Origin: a virus
Virus record (IMG/VR): IMGVR_UViG_3300030451_003803
Span: 1-23,519 of that record
Direction: 5' to 3' (one strand)
DNA: 23,519 nt
Shown here: piece after piece, positions 1 to 8,908 of the stretch
Layout: every line of letters starts with the position of its first letter
How positions within the stretch are numbered: position 1 is the stretch's first letter
Position numbers and translations under genes: made by a program
Notes under the pieces: generated by a model
What the model was told of the DNA's origin: nothing
Databases searched by the model: none
What the model saw: the letters and a program-made list of their open reading frames with translations, nothing else

Positions 1-3000
1 TAAAGGCTGTACCTAGTAAATCCCATCGTTTGCATAGCAGCATCTACCGCTTGATCTGACATATTGACCTCTCGACCCAAGAACATGTCCTTTGCTGTGT
101 TCATGCCTGCGGTTGTGCCTCCAAAGACCACGCTGTATCTGGCTAGATTCGCTAGACCCTCTCTTACTTCAGAGGGGTTCTTGGCTTTAGATATCTTTTC
201 AATCATTTGCCTGCGAATGAAATCCAACTGCTTTATTGTAAAGCTTTTTAATGCGTATGCTATCCTTCCATTCTTGGACTTAACATACATCTCAGGCATA
301 CTTGATAATGTTATAGGCTGAACATCTGCTAGCTCGTTAAAAACGGATAGCCTTACATTTTCATTTGTTCTGTCTCCAGCTTTAAGCGCATCAACCAAAT
401 CATCAAACTCATCTCCGAATCTAGGCTGCTGTTCTTTTTGAAACTTTTTAAATGCAGCACTGTTTCTTGGAGCACTAGCAGCATTCTTTAACCTATGATA
501 TGCACTGCTAAGATGTGAAGCTTTGCCCAGCTTATCCATAGCTTTAAAGCCGCTGTACTTTAGCGTAGCCTCTAGCCACTTCCCTGTCATACCGGGGTTC
601 ATCATGTCTTCAGCTACTCCAATTAATCCATAATCCTCTGGGTTAATATCAAACTTTTTATTTTTGAGTGCTCGACCTAGTGCGGTTTTTGATGCGCTTG
701 CGCTTTTGGTAGCAGCCATTGCTACGTCAGATAATTGAGTAGCAGCAGAAAATGGATTCCCTATTGTAGTAATGTAATGAATATTCCTATATCCATTTAC
801 AAATGAATTTGGCCCAGATGGGCCTTGCACCAACCTAGACCTAAGTAGTTGTATTGTTTTGTTAACATCAGCGTCATCTATTTGCTTGGATGCGTTTAGC
901 CCAGCAACCATTTCCTCGATCTCATCGCCTATAGAATCCTCTATAACGCTCCCTTGGTTTTTAGGATACTGCTTGGTGGTGTATTTGTTGCCAAGGGGGT
1001 CTTGCTTTGTGTAGGTTTTGCCTGCTTTATATGCTGCGCCTGTAAATTTTTTAAGAGCAATTCTATTTGTAATGTCATATATGTAGCTACCTAAAGACTC
1101 TTGCAGGTTGTAGTAGTATGGAATGTCTGAGTCTTCTAGCGTATCGAGTTTTCTTTCTTGCAGATAGCTTGGCCCACCATCTCTTCTGCCTTGGGTAATC
1201 AATTTGTTTGCTATGTCTGCCCTCTCTAAACCATTTGGGCCTCGGTTGTATTTACTCCTAAACTCTCTAATTGCTTTATCGTAAACGCTGGTATCCGTAA
1301 TTCCTCTATTTCTTCGTAAGCCCTTGAGATTTTTAATCATCCTTGGGTAGTAGTCCTGCAGGAATTTAATGTCTATCCCAGCATCCAAGGCTTGCCTATG
1401 AAGCCTTTGCAGCATCGCATCTATCTGGTCAAACTGACCTGCTAGCACCCCACTAGAATCAATTTTATTAAGAGCAGTTGTCCTTCTGTTTACATCCCTA
1501 TTGTATATGCCTGCAGTAAGGTCAGTTATATCCGAGTCAGACAAAGTGCCTAGCTTTTTAAATTCATTTAGCCTTTGAAAAAATGGTTGAGCTATCTCCA
1601 TGTTTTCCTTCATGGACACCATTGACTGAAGCTCAAACCTTCTAAGAGAGTTAAAAATCTTTGGGCTTATTTGAAGTAGCTGCTGGTCAAGGGGTTCTAC
1701 TATTGAGCCAGCAACGCCTTTGGCACTTGCGCCAAAATCAGTTACCATATCTCTAGCATTCTCAGGCAGCATACTAAGACCCTTTGCTGTAGCTTTCTTT
1801 GTGTACTTTAAAACTCTAGGGTCGGCTGCTATAAATCCAGCAACAAAACTGCCAGCTCTACCCCCGGGCATCTCATCTGGATCAACAAGCCCTGCTGCTG
1901 CTCCACCAGAAACAGTCCTAGCTAGCAGCTCTTTCATTAATCTAGCCTGAGCCTGTGGATTTGTTGGCATGGAGTAAGGTACTATACCTAGCACGCTACC
2001 CGGCATAGCTTCTTCTGCCATCTGTTCATTTTTAGTAAGTGCAGGTGAGTATTGAAGCCTAACCCTTTCATTAATTAGGTTTGATCTTTGCTCATTAAGT
2101 TGCCTTCTTTCCTTCTTAGACAGCCCACGCCTGCTTTTTATTACCTGCTCTCTGTTTTGAAGTTGAGAAACCTCATTATCAATCTCCCTGATTCTTACCA
2201 TTTCTGGAGTTGATGCTGGGCCTGCACCCTCACTTATTGGGGTTGATGCTGGGCTTCCAAGTTGATTGGACTCTAGTGCCTCTTGCAATTCTTTTGCGAT
2301 CTCGTCCCCTTCAGCCATTGCAGGCTTAGGTTCTGGCTCAACTTTTGACTTTAAGTTTTTAAGAAGATCAGGATTTTTTTGATTAAGGTAGTCTGCTGCT
2401 TGTTTGCCTGTCATACCTCTCATTGGTATAACCGCATCAACTGCTAGGTTTAGTGCAGACCCCATGAACATAGCTTCTAGTCCACTAATAACTCTGTTTG
2501 ACTCTTTTCCTGTAATAGCCTCGGTCAAGGTAGGCATGTTGTAAGCATACCCAAGTCCAAACTCGGCTGCTGCAGTAGCAGCTAATGCGCCTTTATTTAT
2601 TACACGCTTACCGCCCTCTCTTCTGACTACAGTAGCAAGACCTCTCTTTGCTAGTTCCTTATATACTCCGACTGAACCCCCCATTACACCTAGCACTTGA
2701 CCAAACCCTTGCCACTTTTGGTTTTCGGGGTAAGCTACCATTTCCAGTGCTTTCATCCTATGGTATGTTGACGTATCTCCATCCATTTTTTCAGCAGCAA
2801 ACACAGCCAAATCAACTGCTGGTTGGGTAAGACCTCCAAGTATATTAAAGATGGGGTCACTAGGGTCTTTGACCCCTGACATGGGTTTGTATATTTCTTG
2901 TGCTACATCCTTAAATCCATTGGCTGTAGCATTTCCCCTTTGGTTCAGTATTCCTCCTATTGCTATAAATGAATCAGGAGAAGCCTCATATAGTTCTTGT

Positions 3001-3353
3001 GGGGAAACTAAACCTTTCCTTACAGAGTCATATAGATACTCTGTCCTGTCATCATATAACTCCCCATATACATTTACCTTGCGTGTAGATGTGACTATTG
3101 GGGCGTAGCTTCCTGAAGATTTATTTGATTGGTATCTTACTTCTTTTTCGCCAGTCTTATATCGGCCTAGCTCTGGTTCTTTTTTTGTAAGCTGGTCATA
3201 AAACTTGAGCATTAAATCTTCTTTGCCATTATTGTCTAAACCAGACCAATAACTTGAAAGTTGCTCATCGCTATTAAGGAATTCTCCAAATTTTTTTCTA
3301 CGAAAATTGAGCCTTTGCGCTCTGCTCATTGAGGCTATGTCTGGTCTTGCCAT
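1..3353 (-). CDS. Giant putative ejection (internal virion) protein, N-terminal 1117 residues, runs off the left edge
   Basis: I translated this frame by hand from the ATG at 3353 (MARPDIASMSRAQRLNFRRK) to base 1 without a stop, giving 1117 codons, so the C-terminus lies outside the window. Content is mixed: a charged N-terminus, an alanine/glycine-rich stretch near residues 205-270 (KGALAATAAAEFGLGYAYNM), a linker with two similar pieces (GSPASTPISEGAGPASTPEM) near 370-390, then a long helical, Lys/Arg-rich body. The late part (IGNPFSAATQLSDVAMAATK, about residues 885-905, and a later KSFTIKQLDFIRRQMIEKIS) resembles the C-terminal region of phage and prophage large polyvalent proteins (the LPD38 kind, from memory). 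Its place last in the tail block, after the nozzle and coiled-coil proteins, fits a large protein stored in the head and ejected with DNA. The ATG overlaps the previous stop in TAATG, so translation is probably coupled. Function is inferred; the open frame is certain. Confidence 0.85.
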   Translation of the reverse strand, partial: MARPDIASMSRAQRLNFRRKKFGEFLNSDEQLSSYWSGLDNNGKEDLMLKFYDQLTKKEPELGRYKTGEKEVRYQSNKSSGSYAPIVTSTRKVNVYGELYDDRTEYLYDSVRKGLVSPQELYEASPDSFIAIGGILNQRGNATANGFKDVAQEIYKPMSGVKDPSDPIFNILGGLTQPAVDLAVFAAEKMDGDTSTYHRMKALEMVAYPENQKWQGFGQVLGVMGGSVGVYKELAKRGLATVVRREGGKRVINKGALAATAAAEFGLGYAYNMPTLTEAITGKESNRVISGLEAMFMGSALNLAVDAVIPMRGMTGKQAADYLNQKNPDLLKNLKSKVEPEPKPAMAEGDEIAKELQEALESNQLGSPASTPISEGAGPASTPEMVRIREIDNEVSQLQNREQVIKSRRGLSKKERRQLNEQRSNLINERVRLQYSPALTKNEQMAEEAMPGSVLGIVPYSMPTNPQAQARLMKELLARTVSGGAAAGLVDPDEMPGGRAGSFVAGFIAADPRVLKYTKKATAKGLSMLPENARDMVTDFGASAKGVAGSIVEPLDQQLLQISPKIFNSLRRFELQSMVSMKENMEIAQPFFQRLNEFKKLGTLSDSDITDLTAGIYNRDVNRRTTALNKIDSSGVLAGQFDQIDAMLQRLHRQALDAGIDIKFLQDYYPRMIKNLKGLRRNRGITDTSVYDKAIREFRSKYNRGPNGLERADIANKLITQGRRDGGPSYLQERKLDTLEDSDIPYYYNLQESLGSYIYDITNRIALKKFTGAAYKAGKTYTKQDPLGNKYTTKQYPKNQGSVIEDSIGDEIEEMVAGLNASKQIDDADVNKTIQLLRSRLVQGPSGPNSFVNGYRNIHYITTIGNPFSAATQLSDVAMAATKSASASKTALGRALKNKKFDINPEDYGLIGVAEDMMNPGMTGKWLEATLKYSGFKAMDKLGKASHLSSAYHRLKNAASAPRNSAAFKKFQKEQQPRFGDEFDDLVDALKAGDRTNENVRLSVFNELADVQPITLSSMPEMYVKSKNGRIAYALKSFTIKQLDFIRRQMIEKISKAKNPSEVREGLANLARYSVVFGGTTAGMNTAKDMFLGREVNMSDQAVDAAMQTMGFTRYSL

Positions 3354-4933
3354 TAGTTTTCGTCCTTGTCGTCATCCTCAGTGAACAGTGTGTCCATATA
3401 ATTGAAAATTCTATCTTGCACTTCACTAGAACCCAAAGAGCCTCCGCCCTGATTAGGCATGGCAACTCCCTCTGTGCCTCTACTAACTCCACCAAGGGTT
3501 AAGTTAGTAACTCTTCTGTAGTCATCTATCATGCCAAGATTATCTGAGGTAATTGGCTGGGTAATTGTGACTTTGCCGCTAGAAGTTTTTTTATGAATAG
3601 TCATCATATACCCCCCTCCTTTAAGCTCTTTAACCTCTGCTTCCATTCCTGTGGGTTTAAAAGGCTTACCTGCTGCCTTAGATTCTTGATAACCTAGCAA
3701 AAGCGAAGACATGTCTGCTATGGATAAAGCCCCATTAGGCTTATACTCTTCATACCTCTTTACGATTTCGAGGTTAGTCATCTCCTTAGCTCCTGCTAGG
3801 TGTCTTGCCCTAGCTTGCATTAATTTTTCTTTTTGTTCACCAGTAAAATTCCCTTGCTCTAGTGAGTAAAGAAACTCACTAGTCGGCAGATCATTTCCTT
3901 TGGTGCTCAAATGCTTGTAGTAATCTGACTGAGACTTTCTGTACTTTCTAAGACTAGCATTATTTTCTCCAGCTTGCTCCAGTGCTTTTGTGGCATTCTC
4001 AAGCTTCTTTTTTTCTATATTATGCTGACGCAAAGAATTATTTAGCTGCTGAGTAAGCTTTTTTTCTTCTAATTCATATTGCTTGGCAAACTGAGCCGAC
4101 CCTTGCTTGATTCTTTTTTCTGCTAGCACTTTCTCAATAGCCATTTGCTTTGCCTTTAACCTAATGTCTTGTTTGGCAAGCGCATTTCTAGCTTTAAAGT
4201 TTTTGCTATCTAAATTTAATCTTCTGCTCTCGTTACGCAATTGTGCATCAGATATTTCCATGCTATGATTTGCCACAAGACTTGCTCTTTCTTCTGCACT
4301 TTTTGCTAGAGCATAATTTTTCTCGTCAAAGGTAATATCTGATAATGTCTTAGCTGTGCTAGCACTTATTTGGTCTATTTGCGCATCTGTAAGTCTCCCT
4401 TCAATAGCAAGTTGTTCCTTGCCCATCTGAAGCTTTTCTTTTTCGAGAGCCAATTGATCTTCTGTAGATTTCTCAAAAAAGTCCTGCTTCCTTCCTGCAA
4501 GGCCAAGCTCAGAAAGCCGTAACTCTCGATCAAAGATGTTGCCTTCCTCCTGAATATCAAGTGCTCTACCTTGCAATTCAATGCCTGCTCTTCGGTCTTG
4601 ATCTTGTGCTTGTGAGGTTGAGAGAGACTGCAATAATGCAGCCACAGCACGAGGGTCAGCCTTAGCAAGCTGCTTTGTTGCTTCAGCTACCTCGTCTGGG
4701 TCATTAAGGTTTACGCTTTCGCCAAACAAGCTTTGGGCAATCCCTTTATTTTTTAATATAAAATTGGCTGTTGCCTGATTCCTTTGTTTCTCTTCTTTTT
4801 TTAACCTTTTTGTCTCAACATTCTGAGCAATTGTATTTCCTAAATTTTGAAACATCTGCCCATAGGCAGCACCTGCTCTTTCAAATCCGCTAGCATCAAT
4901 GGGTGCTAGGTTTACATTTCTAAACATTGCCAT
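3353..4933 (-). CDS. Coiled-coil putative internal virion/ejection protein (526 aa)
   Basis: No enzyme motif is visible. The N-terminus (FERAGAAYGQMFQNLGNTIAQ) is followed by a long, very charged helical region, roughly residues 45-350, made of Lys/Glu/Gln/Ala/Leu with heptad-like spacing (for example LEEKKLTQQLNNSLRQHN), predicting an extended coiled coil. The last 150 residues are more mixed and end in a very acidic tail (FTEDDDKDEN). Similar long helical proteins next to the nozzle gene in podoviruses are ejection proteins that form or line the DNA channel across the host envelope; that role is inferred from place and composition. The start ATG sits in TAATG with the stop of the 340-residue gene before it, and its own stop sits in TAATG with the giant gene after it, so the three are probably made as one translationally coupled unit. 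Confidence 0.85.
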   Translation of the reverse strand: MAMFRNVNLAPIDASGFERAGAAYGQMFQNLGNTIAQNVETKRLKKEEKQRNQATANFILKNKGIAQSLFGESVNLNDPDEVAEATKQLAKADPRAVAALLQSLSTSQAQDQDRRAGIELQGRALDIQEEGNIFDRELRLSELGLAGRKQDFFEKSTEDQLALEKEKLQMGKEQLAIEGRLTDAQIDQISASTAKTLSDITFDEKNYALAKSAEERASLVANHSMEISDAQLRNESRRLNLDSKNFKARNALAKQDIRLKAKQMAIEKVLAEKRIKQGSAQFAKQYELEEKKLTQQLNNSLRQHNIEKKKLENATKALEQAGENNASLRKYRKSQSDYYKHLSTKGNDLPTSEFLYSLEQGNFTGEQKEKLMQARARHLAGAKEMTNLEIVKRYEEYKPNGALSIADMSSLLLGYQESKAAGKPFKPTGMEAEVKELKGGGYMMTIHKKTSSGKVTITQPITSDNLGMIDDYRRVTNLTLGGVSRGTEGVAMPNQGGGSLGSSEVQDRIFNYMDTLFTEDDDKDEN

Positions 4934-5955
4934 TATGCTATCCTCCTGTCCATCCAGCTACGAATTATATTTTTAAGTGCAGGCTTGTTGCTGATGTATT
5001 TAGCGAATTTTTCGCCATGCTTGATGTATAACTTTACCAGCCACATTGGTGCTTTGTAGATTAACCACTGCCTAAACTGTACCCACTTGGGGTTGTTTTC
5101 TCCATATACCTCACGAGCTACCCAGCAACCAATTGCACTTCCTATGCCGCTAAACAATCCTGACATATATTGACCCTGCGCTGACGCTTCTGCTCCCTTG
5201 AGGTTAACCAGATTTGCATAAGCCTGACCAGTGTATCCAACTCCTGCTTCGGGATTAAAAAATGCGCCCTTGTTTAAGCCTCCTGCCATGCCCATCTGCT
5301 GTCCGTAGATTTGATTGCCTGCGCCTTGCCTACCTAGAATTGCCATGAACGGATCGTACTGCTGCCGCATGCCTGCTACTTGAGTTCCGTATCCTCTTGC
5401 TTGCATCAGGCGTTGATTGCGAACATCGTCAGTCCTACGGAATAAATCTTGTGCAGCAACATTGTCAAAAGATCTTCCAGCAGCAGTGTACTGAGCTAGC
5501 AATGGCTGTGAAATCTCACGTCTTTCTTGGTCACTAAGTCTTCCTTGCCCTTCTATTGACTGCATAGCATCACGCTCAAGTGCTTCCATCAAGGGGTTGG
5601 CTTCCTTAAAAGCATCCCTAGCTTCTGCACCATATTCTCTGACTAGTGCCATGTCTCCCTCAACTTGCGCCCTCTTGTCAGCAGCAGCCTGCTCCCTTGT
5701 GTATTGACCCATGCCAACCTCTTGCGCCCTAGCACCAGCCCCAGCACCACCATACATGTCTAGCAAACCAGCTTGGCCATCTGATCCGTATAGTGCAGAT
5801 CGTAGCAGGTCAATGTCTAGCTGCTGTTGTTGTGGCCTGAACTCACGCTCAGATGCCATTAGCTCTGGTGCTAGCTCTATTTGTGCTTCAAGACCACTGC
5901 GGTATGCCTCGCCATAGGTCTCTTGTTTAGGTACGTTTATTTTTGGGCGGCCCAT
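4933..5955 (-). CDS. Ala/Gly/Gln-rich virion protein with C-terminal Cys-containing CFI-box-like module (340 aa)
   Basis: Residues about 1-255 are rich in Ala, Gln, Gly, Met and Arg with no recognisable enzyme motif (QQQQLDIDLLRSALYGSDGQ; GGAGAGARAQEVGMGQYTRE), a composition often seen in phage ejection proteins. A short hydrophobic Gly/Ser/Ile segment (FSGIGSAIG, near 268) leads into a distinct last 65 residues: CWVAREVYGENNP, then KWVQFRQWL, APMWLVKLYIKHGEKFAKYI and IRSWMD. The order Cys-x-x-Ala-x-x-x-Tyr-Gly, an Arg-rich helix, a Tyr/Gly turn and a final Arg helix resembles the CFI-box type tail module of some bacterial proteins; this is recognition from memory. A Shine-Dalgarno AAAGGA sits 6 bases before the ATG. 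It overlaps the preceding gene by 19 bases and is coupled by TAATG to the coiled-coil gene that follows, so an internal-virion role is the best guess. Confidence 0.85.
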   Translation of the reverse strand: MGRPKINVPKQETYGEAYRSGLEAQIELAPELMASEREFRPQQQQLDIDLLRSALYGSDGQAGLLDMYGGAGAGARAQEVGMGQYTREQAAADKRAQVEGDMALVREYGAEARDAFKEANPLMEALERDAMQSIEGQGRLSDQERREISQPLLAQYTAAGRSFDNVAAQDLFRRTDDVRNQRLMQARGYGTQVAGMRQQYDPFMAILGRQGAGNQIYGQQMGMAGGLNKGAFFNPEAGVGYTGQAYANLVNLKGAEASAQGQYMSGLFSGIGSAIGCWVAREVYGENNPKWVQFRQWLIYKAPMWLVKLYIKHGEKFAKYISNKPALKNIIRSWMDRRIA

Positions 5956-6254
5956 GCTATTTCCTTTACTCGTTTAAATGAATACGTTTTTAAATTCCTG
6001 CTTCCTCTTATCCACCTTTCAAAGCACACAAATGGCAGTGGGTACGGAACCATGTCCAACAATGCGCTGAGTGATCCCACTAGTAGTTTAATGTACCATG
6101 CGTCTGCTCCAACTGTACCCCATTGATCGTGTGGCTCGGTGGTCGTGAATAGTTTAACTGGCTTACCTAGCACTAAGAAGTCAGGTGTGCGAATCATGTA
6201 GCCCCTCTGTAGGTAGTCTGCAATGTCATGCTCCAGACTCATCGGGTAGCCCAT
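5937..6254 (-). CDS. Small conserved-looking phage protein of unknown function (105 aa from this start)
   Basis: I do not recognise a named family. The core reads ADYLQRGYMIRTPDFLVLGK, then GADAWYIKLLVGSL, then PYPLPFVCFERWIRGSRNLK near the C-terminus. Alternating hydrophobic strands and the Trp/Arg-rich end suggest a compact globular fold rather than a membrane protein. A distant relation to the GNAT-like small internal core proteins of T7-type phages (gp13) crossed my mind because of position and the ending, but no acetyl-CoA loop is evident. The start is uncertain: the frame is open to an ATG at 6296, which would overlap the upstream gene by 71 bases; ATG at 6254 has a GAGGAG 13 bases upstream; ATG at 6242 gives the least overlap. 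Its end overlaps the 340-residue gene by 19 bases. Coding is likely from the packed context and strand. Confidence 0.7.
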   Translation of the reverse strand: MGYPMSLEHDIADYLQRGYMIRTPDFLVLGKPVKLFTTTEPHDQWGTVGADAWYIKLLVGSLSALLDMVPYPLPFVCFERWIRGSRNLKTYSFKRVKEIAWAAQK

Positions 6255-6405
6255 CTTTTGATACAGGCTCCTCGCTTCTGTCATTAGGTTTAGCATTGAG
6301 TTCGTTTAATACTGCTATGGCTCCGATGTAGCGTTGTACCTGTGCCTTGGCTTCCTCTAGTCCCTGTTGATATTCTGCTAGACGCTTGGTAATCAGTTCT
6401 TGCAT
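6226..6405 (-). CDS. Small helical protein (59 aa), unknown function
   Basis: The ATG at 6405 lies in TAATG with the stop of the fibre gene before it. Translation gives MQELITKRLAEYQQGLEEAK at the start, continuing as a helix up to about residue 38 (AQVQRYIGAIAVLNELN) and ending in a short acidic, Pro/Ser-rich tail. The first 38 residues have heptad-like Leu/Ile/Ala spacing, so a short coiled coil or a helical hairpin is expected. It is the only sensible frame in the gap between the fibre gene and the next downstream gene, and its tail overlaps the start region of that gene in another frame. Small coiled-coil proteins of this kind often sit near tail fibres and may help trimerise or chaperone them; that is inference. 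Confidence 0.65.
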   Translation of the reverse strand: MQELITKRLAEYQQGLEEAKAQVQRYIGAIAVLNELNAKPNDRSEEPVSKDGLPDESGA

Positions 6406-7172
6406 TAGGCTAGCGTTCCGAGTGTTGCGGTAGTTACGTTGCCACTTGCATCTGTTTTCCTAACTTTAAAAGAACTTCCATCAGTATAAAAACTTATAGA
6501 TGAATTAGGTTGTGCGGTTGTCATTTCCGACCCCTCATGGTGCAATGCTACGTGACCATTTGCCATAGCTTTAAGAATGTTATGGGTATCTCCTGCTGCA
6601 ACTGAGCCATTTGTCATAGACCAATCAATGTGTAATGCATTTCCCTTTTGATAAATATGACTAGCGTTGCCAGTTCCGTTTGTATCAAAAAGCTGTAGTA
6701 GTGGAGTTCCATTTGCTTGTATAGATACAGTAGCGTTGTCTGCCTCACCTGAGTCATCGTTAGTTGCAAAGCTTTGCACGAGTAGCCCAGTTCCTTTGGC
6801 TGATGTATTTTGAGTAATAATAACTTCGGCTGGGTGTGTTCCGCTTGGCCCGTATGTGCTATCAAATGGTGTACCACCTGTAGAATTATCCGTAGCACCA
6901 GTACCAGTAAGTGTATTTGCGCCTATAAGCACCTGACCATTAACCGTTAATTCGTAACCAGAGAGAGGAGTACTTCCTACACCTACTGCATTGTTAGTGC
7001 CATCTACCTTTAGCATGTTAGCGTTACCAGAGGACTTAACCACAAAATCGTGACTGCCCTGTGATGCGTTAAAGGTTGCTGCTCCGTCTCCTGCTTCGGT
7101 AACTAGAGCATTCAGGTTTGTGTGAGTAACGGTATCTCCGTCTGCGTATGGTGTATTTATTGCGAGTGCCAT
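6405..7172 (-). CDS. Small tail-fibre-like protein (255 aa)
   Basis: The protein begins MALAINTPYADGDTVTHTNL, a typical opening of phage fibre proteins, and continues with low-complexity Gly/Asn/Thr/Ser-rich beta sequence: SSGNANMLKVDGTNNAVGVG and YELTVNGQVLIGANTLTGTG resemble the repeats that precede intramolecular-chaperone-type fibre tips, while SISFYTDGSSFKVRKTDASG closes the protein as a compact beta module. No S74 peptidase catalytic end is present, so the protein is not expected to cleave itself. It is coupled through TAATG both to the nozzle gene before it and to the 59-residue gene after it. The likely role is a trimeric fibre or spike subunit attached to the nozzle. There is a run of about 2.5 kb here and in the nozzle gene with no GCTAGC palindrome. 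Confidence 0.75.
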   Translation of the reverse strand: MALAINTPYADGDTVTHTNLNALVTEAGDGAATFNASQGSHDFVVKSSGNANMLKVDGTNNAVGVGSTPLSGYELTVNGQVLIGANTLTGTGATDNSTGGTPFDSTYGPSGTHPAEVIITQNTSAKGTGLLVQSFATNDDSGEADNATVSIQANGTPLLQLFDTNGTGNASHIYQKGNALHIDWSMTNGSVAAGDTHNILKAMANGHVALHHEGSEMTTAQPNSSISFYTDGSSFKVRKTDASGNVTTATLGTLA

Positions 7173-8908
7173 TATACTGTCTCCGTGTAACTGCGTAGGT
7201 TAACCCTGCCACTCGCAACCAACGAACGGATTTTGGGCCTTCCTCCTAATGTTGTCAATTTAAGTTCAAGTCCATAGCCCCTTTTTCGGCCAAGGCTAAA
7301 TCTATTTGTAAAATCCCCAGTGCTTTTGCTTGTTGTTAAAATATCCTCTGAGCTATCTGGATTTTGCGTGTTTACTGTAACCCTAACAATGCTCACTCTG
7401 GAGTTTAAAATTGCACTTTCATTTAACGTAAAAGGCAATATTAATGGGGGTCTTATCGTAGAAGTGGACTCCCAATTAAGAACCCCATAGTGCCATCGTT
7501 TAATATCAATATTCTGAAGAGTGTACCTGCGTGTAGTAAGTGTACCTGCTATCGGTACTTCTCCTTCGTTTCCTACGCTACCAACCTCATCAAAGTCTTT
7601 CTCTTCCGTTAACCAAACTTCACCATCTTGCGATGTAGCATATAGTCTACCTACTCCGTTCTTACGCATGACAATAAGTCGATCTAGGTATGTGTTGCTA
7701 GGAAATGTATCAATTGACTCCCATGCTGCATTAAGTGTGTTGTAGATATACAGGCTGTCGTTCTGCGTGTTGCTTCCAGTAGGTACAGCTAGGTAGTAGC
7801 GATTATTGTGGTAAACCCCGTGGGCATTATCCTGCGCTGCCGCAAAGTTTATGTTCTGTATATCTGGGTCGATGGTAGCAGACAGTGGCTCATTGCGTAC
7901 CTTTAGTAGTGCAACTGGCGTGGATGTGCTTGCGTTTGCATTAATCCCCGTAGTCAGGCTATGCACACCATTGTCGGATAAATAGAATACTTGGTCTCCG
8001 ATCTGCGCTACACTGTCCCTAGCAATCAGTCCGTGCTGTCTGGTAATCTCATACACCGATGACTGCATAACCCCACTACTGTTTACTACATCTACGTTAG
8101 TAATCAAGTGTATACTGTGCCGCTTAAATACTATAATTTGGTTTTCGCTAAACGGGGAGATGCTTACAATCGGGTCTTGGTCTCCCTTGTTAAATGTAAA
8201 CTCGTTAGCAACATCAAACGTAAGGGGGTCTAGCAGGTCGCTAAATGCTAGGGTGTAGTCATCCTTAACCACCACTAACCTATTGCGAAATGCAATAGCC
8301 ATATCCCCTGCTGGCACATTGTTGTTCTGGATAAAGTCAGCGTCCCCAGAAAGTTGAGCAGATAAGGTAAACGGCAATGTCAGTGTCTCCCTAAAGTCTA
8401 GCCCACCTACGTCACTTTTAACCAAGACAGGACTCGACTGTCCTCTGAAAAAAAACAAACGATTTAAGCACTGCACTAACCTAGGTTTGGCATTTACGTC
8501 TATTGTTGTCCCAGAGGGATAGGCAATGTTTTGCAATGAAGATACACCGTCCTGAAATAACGAGAGTTTGTCTCCTAGCATCAGCGCAATATACTCATTA
8601 CCAGTAGAGTCCATAACAAGGTTACTGCTGCGTATACCCCCTGTTCCTCCCAGTATCGCATTGCTATCTAACGTAAACGATAACTTCAGTGGTGGTCTGT
8701 CAGTACCGAAGTCGATTGCGTTAGTCTGCTTATCGAGTCCCTTGCGTACCTGTGCGACCTTACGATCAAAACGCATATTGCCAGCAGTAGATAGCACGCC
8801 AGCAGGTAAGGTCTCTGAGTTTTCTCTACTATTAAACCCTATAAATCCACTGTCCCCATCTTCCTGTATGGGGTCATCTAGGGGGTATGTCTGTCTGTAC
8901 CTGCTCAT
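7172..8908 (-). CDS. Tail nozzle / head-closure beta-propeller-type structural protein (578 aa)
   Basis: The opening pattern is characteristic of podovirus nozzle and stabilisation proteins: FNSRENSETLPAGVLSTAGN followed by MRFDRKVAQVRKGLDKQTN, meaning a feature list of data-like beta blades that starts with the N-terminal Pro-Ala-Gly and Arg-Lys-Gly motifs. The middle alternates strands and turns with blade-like pieces such as RLVQCLNRLFFFRG, NRLVVVKDDYTLAFSDLLDP, NQIIVFKRHSIHLITNVDV, YLSDNGVHSLTTG and NNRYYLAVPTGSN. These fit a six- to eight-bladed propeller as known for T7 gp12-like and SU10-type nozzles. It would form the distal end of the short tail through which DNA leaves. Its ATG overlaps the lipoprotein stop in ATGA and its stop overlaps the next fibre start in TAATG. 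Domain assignment is by pattern, without a database search. Confidence 0.8.
   Translation of the reverse strand: MSRYRQTYPLDDPIQEDGDSGFIGFNSRENSETLPAGVLSTAGNMRFDRKVAQVRKGLDKQTNAIDFGTDRPPLKLSFTLDSNAILGGTGGIRSSNLVMDSTGNEYIALMLGDKLSLFQDGVSSLQNIAYPSGTTIDVNAKPRLVQCLNRLFFFRGQSSPVLVKSDVGGLDFRETLTLPFTLSAQLSGDADFIQNNNVPAGDMAIAFRNRLVVVKDDYTLAFSDLLDPLTFDVANEFTFNKGDQDPIVSISPFSENQIIVFKRHSIHLITNVDVVNSSGVMQSSVYEITRQHGLIARDSVAQIGDQVFYLSDNGVHSLTTGINANASTSTPVALLKVRNEPLSATIDPDIQNINFAAAQDNAHGVYHNNRYYLAVPTGSNTQNDSLYIYNTLNAAWESIDTFPSNTYLDRLIVMRKNGVGRLYATSQDGEVWLTEEKDFDEVGSVGNEGEVPIAGTLTTRRYTLQNIDIKRWHYGVLNWESTSTIRPPLILPFTLNESAILNSRVSIVRVTVNTQNPDSSEDILTTSKSTGDFTNRFSLGRKRGYGLELKLTTLGGRPKIRSLVASGRVNLRSYTETV

Noticed and set aside
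6614-6898. A 94-codon minus-strand frame inside the small fibre gene
   Set aside because: The fibre frame is longer, has fibre-type composition and is coupled on both sides; this one is a shadow.
6405-7172. An S74-type self-cleaving chaperone at the end of the small fibre
   Set aside because: The C-terminus is too short and lacks the helical, catalytic region of that domain.
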